From assembly GCA_016165875.1 (NCBI GenBank), contig JABBOT010000002.1:39335868-39399867 (forward strand): a DNA stretch of 64,000 nt. The letters are read 5' to 3'. Source of the stretch: Acanthopleura granulata. Lineage: Eukaryota; Mollusca; Polyplacophora; Chitonida; Chitonidae. Both the position numbers and the translations under genes were made by a program. How positions within the stretch are numbered: position 1 is the stretch's first letter; each line of letters starts with the position of its first letter. Positions 53,501-61,761 of this stretch are shown here, piece after piece. The notes under the pieces were generated by a model. That model did not search any database and had not been told where the DNA came from. It worked only from the letters and a program-made list of their open reading frames with translations.

Positions 53501-56500
53501 TGTGAACATTCCAGTGAATAAATAAAGTGCGATTAATCGCCACAAACATGTAATCTATACCCTAGTTTCAATAAGCAATCAGGTGGTATCATGAATTTAT
53601 ACTCGTTGCTTGTCAAGTTTTGTCGAAGAATTGATCATGTAATTGTTCAGGTAAAGTTCAAATGCCTTACCTTGCGTTTAAAGATAGAGCAAAAATTTAC
53701 GGTCGTTAAAAGCGTCACGAACGTAAGAGCAGTACACAGTCGAAATGAACTTCTCACAAATTCCAGCCATACACGCTGATTTCATCGGATAGCAGACTGA
53801 GGAATCCCTTGGTGTTCAATATACCTAAATGTTTTATGTCATTGTTTATGTCATAAACATTGCGAAAGGTTTACAGATATATATCATTTGGCGATTCATT
53901 AAATAATTAAATTTGAATACTGACATAAACACAGTGGCGATATTAAAAGTTAAAACGATATTAAATTAAACGTTTATAAAGCCAGTTCCTGAGCAGAAGT
54001 GAAGTATAGATACACACATGAGAGTCCATGGCATGGCGAAAAAATCGTTCACAGTATGATCGCAGATAACAACGTTTGGTTGAAGTATTTTGACCAACAT
54101 TGAATTTGGAGGCTTGACTTTCGAATTTTCGGTAATAGTACATTGTTTACGTCCAAATTGTCACCGGTTGCGGGCAACTCAGAAGGCTATATATACAGAG
54201 CATATAAGGCACTCACGTGGTTATTGCCATCACTGAATGGATGCTTCATTAATACTGCGGTTCATGTTATCATAGCATTCTGAACAAACACAATGCCATA
54301 AAAGAAATTTGTAGTCTGCTTCAGCTCTAATCAGTCATGAGAATGTAATAAATAGTTTAAATGCCACTGTGTAAGTTATATGTAAAAACAATTCATAAGA
54401 CATTTCACTGTAAAATCAAACTGTAACACTGCACTTTTGGCAACGTTTTCAAATTATTAGTGACTTGCAATTATAAGTGGCATCTTTCAGCAATCTTACA
54501 GATTTCCTTTTTTTCGGTTCCTTCTTCCGAGAAAATTCCCTTTTATATTTGTTTAGCCGTGTTTTGCGTGGGTTGGTTGTACCAACAAAATTTCTTTTCG
54601 TAAGCTATCCAAGTTCTTGCCAGCATTTGGATCCAGAGCCATTATTTGGTAGTATTTGTTCCATTAACACTGCAACAAGAGTGAGAAAATTAAATACAAC
54701 TTGGGATAAACCCTGGCAAGGTTTTATTGAGAGAAGCTGCAATGTATTAGGCTGGTGTGATGACATAGCACGCCAACAGCACGGTTCAAGAGTAACCTTG
54801 CACGCTATCTCATGGCTGATTTATCAAGCTTTCTCAACGGAAATCTTTCGTGTTGTCACTGGTTCACACCTACAGACTTTTTTCAGTATAAACCGTTGGG
54901 AACTAAGAGGAATCCGATGTCCGAAATCAGGGTCCTTGTCATCGCATACGTGTTTGTTTTCGCGTGCAATTTCAAGCATGGGCTAGCTTGGATAGGTTCC
55001 AGAATCGCGTTGTACTCAAGCAGAACAAGGACAAATGCCGCGGCCTTTCCACGCTGTAGAACAGCACAAACAAAATGGCGCTTGGATAACGTGAGAAAGC
55101 CTCTACCACTTGAAAATGATGATTCAGTAGTTTTAATGTTGTTTTGATACGTCTCAGTTGAATAAAATCGGCTTGGAGCCATGCTGTAGAAAACCTCAAG
55201 ACCATATCATATGGTAAACATTGCGAGAGTGGAAATGTTAAATCTAAAACACAGTGGCCAACAAATAATAATTAGCAGGGCTAATATTATATTACAGCAA
55301 TGTACAAAATCAATTTCCTTCATCGTTTTAACTAATATGTTAGGAAGTGCCTGATTACAGATTCATCTGAATTAATTTTAACTGAAAAAAGAAAACCGAA
55401 TTATGAAATATTTTATTTTAAATTAAAATTCAACAGCAAGTTTAGCACTGCTTATTCATACATATTCATTTTAGAGCGCACCATTTATATGTAAATGTTC
55501 TGGTGTATTATCAAATATATGTAAAATTTTAAGCGTAACAGCGATCATTGTAAAGACCTTTATTACTTCGTCACAATGTAATATGTGGGTAAAATTGATA
55601 TTTAATATAAATTGGTTGTAAGGCTAAATGATTTAAGCCATTAAATTAAGCTATATTGGTTGGATGCCAACCAGGAAGTGAGGGTACTGGTAATCCGTTA
55701 ACATCATAATTGATCCTTACTCTCGCTCTCAGTTTTAACGATGCCATAAGAGGAGAGAAAGTTCAAGTTTTAGTGATTGATTTTATTGGCCCTGTTATAA
55801 AGCCTTAAGGCTGACGTACAGTTGGTTTAATTTCTATTGGCAGAGAGGAAATATCCGCGTGCTGGTGTTGTACGAAGGCCGTAAATCAACCGTTACAGCG
55901 GGGAGGGTAGTTTGCCGGTTTTTGCCCTAATTTAAAATTTACGTTTTCGCCGTGCCTGGGCTAAATCACTGCAGGGGGTATTAATATGTCGTTTATGATA
56001 GAGTCGACTGCAGGACGGGATTCTAACAGGAATACAAATTAAAAACGACAAGGATACAGCAACGAGACCATTGCAAACTAAACTGACCTCATAGGCATGG
56101 GCACACACCAAAAATAGCAAACCACACATCACGCTGAGCTGTGAATAAATACAATGCAATACATACAGACCTGGTCAGACACCGGTATCGGTCCAAACTT
56201 ACTGGGCACAAGTCATGCCGTTCTGACTGTACCCATAACATATATGAAAACACCGTTTTACCGTAGACATTGACATGGACGTGTGTTTAAAACAGTCTTC
56301 AATAATAACAAGAGCCACATGGCATGTTTCATGAACTATCTGCTGCTTACAATAGTTTGAAAATTTGATTTGAAATATTGGATTTTATTTCTGAGATCGT
56401 TTAACCGAAATGCCCAGATTTTTTATTTAGAGATGTTGACGGAGTGTCCTGTCTAACGTGTGCAAACATAACGAACAGGTACATTTGTCAAGCATAGCTT

Positions 56501-59500
56501 TTAAAATTATATTGTTTTCTAAATGACAATTTATGTGAACATGGGAAACACTGCTGCAAACCTTAAATGGACTGAAGCTTAAATGATGTGTTTTAAATAG
56601 AGAAAAGAGAAATAATAAAGTTAACAACTTTTTGGGCTTCTTAAAAAAACCAGTGTTTGGAAGAAGGCGATTTCTACACGGGGCTAAGCACACCTGCAAA
56701 TTCAAAGACTTGTGTAAATAACGCACTAACTGTCAGGCATGAGTCAAGATGGTTATTTTGGGGTTCTTCCGCCATGTGCTAGTAGTTTTTATGTTACCTG
56801 ATAAAATGTGTCTCTCAGAAGGTTGATCTTGATGCACTCATTTTGAAAACAAAATGGCAACATAATAACACTAAGATGTATGTTGTAAGTGAATCATTTG
56901 CTCACGGACAGCATATCTGCCCGCAATCTGCTGGAAGCTTTACACCACTCGTAAACTGCCATGGACAAAAATGCTTTTATCTCTTTCCCCGAATTGCTGG
57001 AGGACATATGGAAAACAAATCAGTAAATAGCTTGTCAGAGTACAATTTTTTGGATCCAGGCTCTAGAGATTTATACATTTTGGGGTCAAATGGAGAAATT
57101 GCTGTCTGCTAATACAAAGGAGACTCACCCCTTTCTTGGCAAAACATAGACCCGCCAATATTGACTAGATAGTCGAAAGCCGTCATTTATAACATCTTCT
57201 GCTAAAACCATTTTCATGATAACAGCATGTCTGAAAAAAAAAAAACTCTTGAACAAAGTTTATGCGAAATGGTTTTGATGCAGACTGAGACTTTCAGTTT
57301 TTATCTTCACTGCTTAGGGAAGCACCTTTCTTTCAATTCATTGATGCATTCTTCAAAGAATGTCTACTGCAATGGTCAAACCTCGATCTCTAGCTCCAAT
57401 GAGTTGGAATCCAATCTGCTGACTTTGCTACTGAAAGTTTACTCCATAATTCATCGGATGTAAAGTATTCAATATGATGGTTCTTGTACAGTCTTGATAA
57501 CTTAATCTGTGATATTTAGATACCCACCTGTTTTTTTATAATTCATCGACTGACATCCTTTCTACGTCAGAAATTCAATCAGTACAACTGTAGTGTTATA
57601 AAAATATATGTCTGTATTTAATATACGGGTCTATCTTGCCTAAAAATTTATGTCTTTAGCTATAATTCATATTGATGAAGATCAGACATTATCAATATTT
57701 AAACAGCACGACATCTCACGGAAACACAGGCATGTTTATCAAGCATCACGATTTATGTAGTTGGTCGATGTCGTGAAAACTAAAATATTTATGTCAGCGA
57801 TGAACAATCCAAAAACCCAGCCATTTTCATCAACAATCATGCCATTATTAAATACACTATTTAATATCACCGGTAGCAACATCCTCCCTCGCATACGCAT
57901 GCGTGCTGTCTTCATGATTGGTGAATGTTACACAATATTGCCTGAGTAACCAGTAGTTACAGTATGAAACCCTTACCGTGTGTGGTTTGCAATGACTGCA
58001 AAAGAAAGTCGTTAGTGTATTTAGTCAGTAACACTTTCTCTTCTCTATGGATTAAAGTAGTTTGTATCATGTAGTTTGGAAAATGTACCTCAAATTTAAT
58101 ATCAACATAATGGGGTTAAAATGTTGTGTTATTCATACACTTTCATACTGTAACTACTGTTTACTCAGTTAATGAGCTGAGAAGATGTACCTTGTTTATA
58201 CAGGGCTGATAAACATCCCAGTGTTCATAAGCTATTCCCCACATTTTTAATATTGCATATATTTTATTGAACACAACGTAATTTGCTGCAATACAAGTGT
58301 GATGATTTTTCATGTCCCTTTTGTGCTCGGAGACGGGCTAATATTAAATGACTTTCCGCCTTGGCATTCTGAGGAGAGACGGGCGCAGCAAGTAAATAAC
58401 TGTTCACTTCGTAATTGTGATGGGAGATGAAAATACCAAATATATGACTGTCAACGTTGATACTATGCTAGGGAATGGAAATACCATACAAAAGGCAGTC
58501 CCTTGCCGTTTTGTGATGGGAGATAAAAATATTCTGCTAGGGAAAAATCATTTCGGTTGTGTTGGAGATAAACAGGCAGATGTTTGCTTCATCAAGAACG
58601 TTAAGCACGATACATACAGCGTGGGAATATATACCACGTTAGATGACTGGGTGGAAGAAGACATCACACCCTGCATTACCATTATAAACCTATTTATTTC
58701 TTCGAAACGTGTTTCGACTATCATGTTCACGTGGATACTTCACAAACAGTGTTCGAGTAGCGGAAACCAGCAAGCCTGGGGAGTTTAGAAAGTCTCGCGA
58801 TAAAACCTTCTCAAATTGTATCAAACAATCATGTAATCATGCTTTTAATGAAGGATTAAAAACTTGATCTGGGATAACCTATTTAATTACTTTAATAACC
58901 AAAACAGGTGGTGTTCGCAGTGAACTTCAAGAACCGTCAACTTGGCAATTTGTGGAATTTAATTTTGAGTATTTAATTTTCGTCTAGTATTGTGGATCAA
59001 ACTTCGACGTTACTCGCGTCACAGTACAAGCACTAAGTGTCTGGTTAGATCAATATAAACACGACAAAGGGCAGTTTTTCAACATTTGGCCGAGGAGATG
59101 TCTGCTTAAAATAAGAGGACAAAAGCAAGTTATAATCCATACAGCTTTCTATGGACTCTGGCATTGATTGTTCAAGTGGATTGTATTCAGTCGCATTATA
59201 CAAGTATAGTTTCAGCAGAGCCTTTAACTACACCTTTGGGCAATCGATGCATTCCCAAGTGTACATCTGTGAATCAGGGACGTGCACGTGACCATGGCTT
59301 TAAAGCCAATGCTGTTTCTTTTTACAGTTACTCTTAATATGAATATGTTAATTAAAATGATATGCAATTTTGCCTGAATGTACTAACGCCGTAATATCTC
59401 GCACAACAATAGTTCACTGTACTGATGAATAAAAGAACATAACATAACCGTTTCGGAAGAAGGCGCAGCCTGCTTTGCATTCTAGATGAGCTACACAGCT

Positions 59501-61761
59501 ATTGTCTAACGTCCAAGGCTTACAGAGTGACTGAGGCATATAATGTTCGACAACGGTTTCATATATACATAACACTGTGAGTTGCAACGTTTTCAAATAA
59601 CGGGCAAAATATTTTACACCGACCAGCACTACTGTATGCTGTAGTCACAATCGTTAGGGTAGCACCAGTTTCGCTGATTCACAAGATCATTTTACTTACG
59701 CTGAATACACATTTCATGTTTAACAATATGTTAGTTCCTTCTTTCATTTATAAGCACATCAGAATAATTCACCATATCGCGCACCTGTTTATAAGATACA
59801 TGCTTAACGCATGTTGTTGATGTAGAAATAATTACTTAACCACAGGGGAATAACGTGCGATGTATCCTAGAGCAGCCATACAGTGATGCTTAAGTTAATG
59901 ATGATCTAAGGCCATTGCTGCTCTACGTTACTGTCAATTTTGCTGTGGCCGCAAGAATACATTCCTACGGAGACGGCGAAATTAGGCTACTGCTGATTCT
60001 AGACCTAGCTGTTGATCTGCTCAACGGGAGTTTAATTTGCCTTCCTCATTCACACATTATTACAGTAAATCGACTATTTTACCGTCTATTTCTTCTCCGA
60101 GAAATAGACTCAACCGTGTATCTGCATAGCATAAAGACTTTGTCAGTAACAGACGAAGGCAAACCCAACGCCAATTAACCATGAATATCAGCTAAGAATT
60201 GGCAACCAGCTGTCGGCGGCCATGACTTCCATTTGCTACTTCTCATTTGTATCAAAACTGAGCAAAATATCCAGACATGCCATATAAACTCTTAAATTTT
60301 TCGCAATACACACCCATAAAATAAGCCATCCGATGTTAAGAATTGTGCTCAGAAATGAAATTCTCAATCCTCAGTGCACTGTTTCTGTTAGTAACAACAG
60401 GCACCAGATGCACTACGGTGGAAACCAAATGAAATATCTTCAAAAATCTTTGAATAAAAATATACTCTGCATAAAAAGTGACATGTCTCTTTCAACAAAC
60501 TTGGAGGGAAGTGTATAGGTTTTGTTTTGATTGTAAAGGAACCCTAAACACTAGGCCCATCACCAACCATGCGTTTACATGAACAAAATGGTTTCTAGGC
60601 CCTTACATTAACCATTCCTTTCATCCAGCCACAAGGTACACGCCAGAAAAATGCTGGGTAACACCTAAGATTAAAGAGCAACCTGATAAATTAGAAAAAA
60701 TAAAACCTGGAATGGATTTCTCCACCAGCTTGGCGTCTGTTTATTGCCGATTTCCTTCGCTGAAGTAGGAACCCTTGCAGTTTGGAGCGTGTATTTACAT
60801 GGCAGCCTGGCCGTGACGGTTGCGCGGAAGATACACTAACGGATAACTGCGTTGAGCTAAGGCCGGCTGCTACATCTGATGTACAGTGGTCATTAGCCAG
60901 TATAACTCCTTCTCAACATACTTGAAAGCCGCTTGATTGCAATATCCTGCACGGTAGACTGGCTACTGGACAAATTCAACGAAGCCCAATAACACACTTA
61001 TGGTTAGTTATTAAATTAAGCGGCCAGTTTTTAGTCGATATGGACAAGACCCTCCACCCCCCTCCCCCCCTCCACAGAGTTGAATGACCCTGGACACAAA
61101 TCAAAGGTTTCAGTGGACAGACAAACAAAACGCCGACCTTCGAACCTTTGAACCGCAATTTAAGGTATATGCCCCGAGCTGGTAGAAAGGTAAACAATCA
61201 CATCATTAGACCATTCCAGCACCACAGACGCTGTCGTGACTTCGATGTTACCGAAGTATCGGTTTTTGTAATGGTGCTGTAGTTAATTTGTCGGTAGGCT
61301 TACAGCATTCGACCCAGGAACGGTCTATATTTAAACAAAGTGAAGAACAATACTGTGGAGCATGTACCCGTATATGTAATGTACCTGACATCCTTCAGAA
61401 ATGATTCATGGTTTTACATTACCCTTCACACATAGCCATGGGGCTCAGATCGGGGCACAAATCTAACCCGTGAATAGTTAAATCAAGCCAATGTAGACTA
61501 TTACACTTTTGTTCTACCTCCATACAAGCTCGTGGCTTATATCTTGACATAAGCGTCTTGTCAATAATTACAGCCATCAAAGCGTGTGAGCGCAGGGTGA
61601 GGGGTTACCTTACATGTTAATGCACTGGATAAATAACAGTTGTAATATAAAAAAAAGAAACATATAATTAAAAACTGCTCACCTGGACCAAGCCCGAACA
61701 TGGTAGATGGTAGAAGACACAAGAGGACAAACGAGGCGTATCCAGCACGATCTATAGCCAT
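26094..61761 (-). CDS. Nicotinic acetylcholine receptor alpha-type subunit, predicted anion-selective (7 coding exons)
   Basis: This is a Cys-loop ligand-gated channel subunit of the neuronal or muscle plasma membrane; pentamers open on acetylcholine. Joined exons are 61761-61683, 37222-37011, 34143-34034, 33717-33266, 30755-30669, 28554-28436 and 26564-26094, giving 509 residues, normal for the family. Seen: hydrophobic N-terminal signal; Trp94 and Trp99 (loop D region); Tyr132 in the loop A motif WKPDIVLYN; Cys167-Cys181 with 13 residues between them (Cys-loop); Trp188 (loop B); Tyr230, Cys232-Cys233, Tyr237 and Tyr241 (loop C, hence alpha-type); M1 about 251-273; M2 about 282-300; M3 about 315-337; amphipathic helix about 446-478; M4 about 480-506. 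Sequons lie at Asn63, Asn67, Asn113 and Asn150. Pro279-Ala280-Lys281 at -2', -1' and 0' replaces the Gly-Glu-Lys of cation channels, as in glycine/GABA receptors and the chloride-permeable nAChRs described in molluscs. Ion selectivity is inferred; family membership is near certain. Confidence 0.95.
28436..28554 (-). CDS. nAChR exon 6: M3 helix and start of cytoplasmic loop
   Basis: It encodes residues 314-353 (119 nt). The acceptor is TTGTCTTCCAG, and the first two bases complete the Gly of PLIG. The donor TTCG is followed by GTAAGTC and leaves in phase 0. The protein starts [14 protein letters not shown] (M3; compare the usual YY....M..V..S), runs into [10 protein letters not shown], then the post-M3 motif NRAPRWLRS, matching the family's R.MP.W.R. 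M3 contains two Cys. No in-frame stop lies between the splice sites. Confidence 0.94.
30669..30755 (-). CDS. nAChR exon 5: pore-lining M2 helix (87 nt)
   Basis: It is too short for an ordinary ORF search. It lies between a pyrimidine-rich acceptor (ending CGTTGCAG) and a donor GTAAGAAC, entering and leaving in phase 1. It encodes residues 285-313: [17 protein letters not shown], then [12 protein letters not shown]. Family landmarks are Gly at 4', an acidic residue at 20' (Asp301), and the extracellular turn ending IPLIG, equal to the usual SVPLIG. The pore facing residues read Gln 2', Asn 6', Val 9', Val 13' and Leu 16'. The usual 9' gate residue is Leu, so Val is unusual. The 87-nt size equals the M2 exon of vertebrate alpha7 as I recall it. 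Confidence 0.94.
30756..30951 (-). repeat. Intron 4 block shared with 17.9-18.1 kb
   Basis: This is the source-like copy of the duplicated block, running right up to the splice acceptor of the M2 exon and including its pyrimidine tract. Its partner is at 17926-18116 in the opposite orientation. Either the block and exon were duplicated together, or a dispersed repeat inserted beside the exon and later carried it along. Only two copies were seen in this window. Confidence 0.7.
33266..33717 (-). CDS. nAChR exon 4: Cys-loop, loops B and C, M1 and M1-M2 linker
   Basis: It encodes residues 134-284 plus one base of codon 285 (452 nt). The acceptor is TTTCTCCTGTAG and the donor is CTAG before GTAAGA. 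In order: the Cys-loop [15 protein letters not shown] (13 residues between the Cys), loop B FSSWTYDG, loop [11 protein letters not shown], the pre-M1 basic patch LKLKRR, M1 with a central Pro, then the linker [12 protein letters not shown]. Reading Lys281 as 0' gives Ala at -1' and Pro at -2'. No gap is needed against cation-type subunits, so this is a two-residue swap of Gly-Glu to Pro-Ala. The vicinal Cys pair marks an alpha-type subunit able to form the principal binding face. Confidence 0.97.
34034..34143 (-). CDS. nAChR exon 3: loop A exon (110 nt)
   Basis: It encodes residues 98-133 and two bases of codon 134. It starts after TTTTTCAG and ends before GTGAGT. The protein opens [14 protein letters not shown] and ends [10 protein letters not shown]. 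The latter is the loop A motif, whose Tyr lines the acetylcholine aromatic box. The spacing Trp-4-Trp across the exon 2/3 junction equals that of alpha7-type subunits, which confirms the junction. The length of 110 nt and the start just before the second Trp match, from memory, an old exon conserved in vertebrate nAChR genes. A further sequon lies at Asn113. Confidence 0.96.
35112..36116 (+). mobile_element. Solo LTR, copy 2, in nAChR intron 2
   Basis: This is the same family and strand orientation as the 6.4-kb copy, antisense to the receptor gene. Shared landmarks include GTCAGTGTCTGACC, CTCTGTGTACGTTGT, CATGTTGTAAACATGTT, CCAGAATTTTCTTTAC, TATAAATATGAG and the closing CCTCTCCGATAGTGGTAACCTTACA-type end. 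Flanks are ATCT and ATGT, a 4-bp target duplication with one mismatch. The initial TG is mutated to TC and the poly(A) hexamer is lost, so it looks older. No internal retrotransposon sequence is adjacent. It does not overlap an exon. Confidence 0.75.
37011..37222 (-). CDS. nAChR exon 2: N-terminal ligand-binding domain
   Basis: It encodes residues 27-97 (212 nt). It starts after TTTCTTGCAG and ends before GTGAGT, in phase 0. Visible family blocks are a helix ending in LMKKYEKF, then GRPVSNTS, a beta strand [14 protein letters not shown] and LLTTSVW. The match to the usual nAChR run (RPV, QI..VDEK, LTTN.W) is unmistakable. Two N-glycosylation sequons lie at Asn63 and Asn67. An apparent in-frame extension past the donor (down to about 36966) is intron read-through. 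As remembered from vertebrate CHRNA7, this corresponds to two exons (about 140 and 45 nt) fused into one. Confidence 0.95.
37402..37966. mobile_element. Palindromic MITE-like (fold-back) element in intron 1
   Basis: The left arm (about 37402-37623) and right arm (about 37812-37966) are imperfect inverted repeats. Shared blocks from the outside in are CATATGTTT, AGTGAAAA.TTATCAT, AAAACTGAATTCA, TGATAAATTCAGCGA, AGAAAA.TTTTC and CACGTGAC. The left arm has an extra 40-50 bases internally. A spacer of about 190 bases separates the arms and there is no transposase frame. Long arms with no coding capacity fit a non-autonomous DNA transposon. A target duplication was not identified. Confidence 0.7.
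38038..38058. repeat. TTTA microsatellite
   Basis: Five consecutive TTTA units. The following GCCGGTAAAATG does not match a SINE body, so it is listed only as simple sequence. Confidence 0.8.
41480..41935. repeat. Degenerate tandem repeat, about 62 bp unit, in intron 1
   Basis: AGATCTAAAACTAC recurs at 41611 and 41673, with a related TCTAAACTACGATATATAG 61 bases earlier. Between them are ATATATAGGTCC and ACACGGCTGAAC-type blocks. Units to 41935 (for example AACTACACAGGGTCCCGAG) are worn. Similar phrases reappear near 42260-42450. The unit differs from the other two arrays, but the period is alike. Confidence 0.7.
43471..43995 (-). mobile_element. tRNA-derived SINE split by the nested copy
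   Basis: This is a minus-strand member of the same SINE family. Its tail end is at 43471-43540 (ATTTGATTGATGTTTTACGTCG and on). It resumes at 43817 with CCAGCATTATGATGGGAGGAAACC and continues to a worn head near 43995 (CTCGGCCTCCGAGGCCCC). Removing 43541-43806 and one target duplication restores a continuous element that parallels the copy at 45.4 kb. Tail-to-tail pairing with the nested copy creates a potential long hairpin. The head is degenerate, so it is presumably inactive. Confidence 0.85.
43541..43806 (+). mobile_element. tRNA-derived SINE, full length, inserted in another SINE
   Basis: The head has a pol III A-box (GTGGCTCAGTCGGTTAG) and a degenerate B-box near 43612. The body contains GTTTCCTCC and AATGCTGGCCGCCGTCGTATAAG, and the tail is CACCAATCAAATAAATAAATAAATA. 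It is bounded by a perfect 10-bp duplication, ACGACGACGG, at 43531-43540 and 43807-43816. The 3' module closely resembles the conserved domain of SINEs common in molluscs and some other invertebrates (MetaSINE-like, from memory). It is a retrotransposed repeat, not a tRNA gene. Confidence 0.9.
45388..45646 (-). mobile_element. tRNA-derived SINE, full length, minus strand
   Basis: The reverse complement begins GGGGGCCTCCGTGGCTCAGTCGG with A-box, passes a B-box-like GTGAGTTCAAGTCC, and ends in the same 3' module and ATTT-repeat tail as the 43.5-kb copy. A 13-bp duplication CTTCTTAGAATAT flanks it at 45375-45387 and 45647-45659. Clean duplications and intact boxes indicate a fairly recent insertion. 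It lies in intron 1, in the sense orientation of the receptor gene. Confidence 0.9.
45660..45816 (-). mobile_element. Second SINE family, tRNA-like head
   Basis: The reverse complement starts GGCCTCGGTGTCCCAGTGGT followed by AAGAGCGTC, a pol III A-box in a tRNA-like head. GGGGTTCAGAGATCC sits at a B-box position about 35 bases on. The following body does not match the 43.5-kb family. It ends close to the target site of the neighbouring SINE, which may have inserted into its tail. A decayed true tRNA gene is less likely because no acceptor or anticodon stem could be folded by eye. Confidence 0.55.
48097..48127. repeat. A-rich tract
   Basis: Two runs of A broken by C and ending in CCCA. It could be a worn retroposon tail, but no element is recognisable beside it. 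Confidence 0.7.
52756..52862 (-). mobile_element. Diverged SINE 3' fragment
   Basis: The stretch reads TTTATTTATTTGGTATTTTAC, then GCTTAAGAAGGTTTCACTTATAC, GCCAGTTTTATGGTAGGAG and AATCGGGCAGAGCCC. It parallels, with many substitutions, the tail half of the 45.4-kb SINE in the same orientation. The tRNA head is absent. It is an old truncated copy in intron 1. Confidence 0.7.
61683..61761 (-). CDS. nAChR exon 1: start codon and signal peptide
   Basis: It encodes residues 1-26 plus one base of codon 27. The reading is Met, a short polar stretch with one Arg, then a Leu/Val-rich core (FVLLCLLP), as expected for a signal peptide. The start has A at -3 and G at +4, a strong initiation context. The exon ends CCAG followed by GTGAGC, a good donor, in phase 1. 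Exon 2 begins with two bases that complete an Asp codon in the receptor frame. A lone signal-peptide exon before a long intron is common in this family. Assignment rests on phase match, strand and the absence of a better candidate, because signal peptides carry no family signature. A transcript could reveal another first exon. Confidence 0.75.

Larger units (their letters stand above)
37223..61682 (-). other. nAChR intron 1 (24.5 kb)
   Basis: It runs from a GTGAGC donor at 61682 to a TTGCAG acceptor at 37223. It hosts the MITE-like element, the 41.5-kb repeat and all the plus-side SINEs. Between these (38-41.4, 42-43.4, 46-52.7 and 53-61.6 kb) no gene was recognised. The longest frames, 38434-38913, 54477-54986 and 58417-58788 (all plus), have no known domain and read as noise. 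A duplicated phrase TGTGATGGGAGAT at 58418 and 58511 is the only oddity in the last of these. Confidence 0.7.

Noticed and set aside
54477..54986. 169-codon plus-strand frame
   Set aside because: No family motif; overlapping frames on both strands are equally long.
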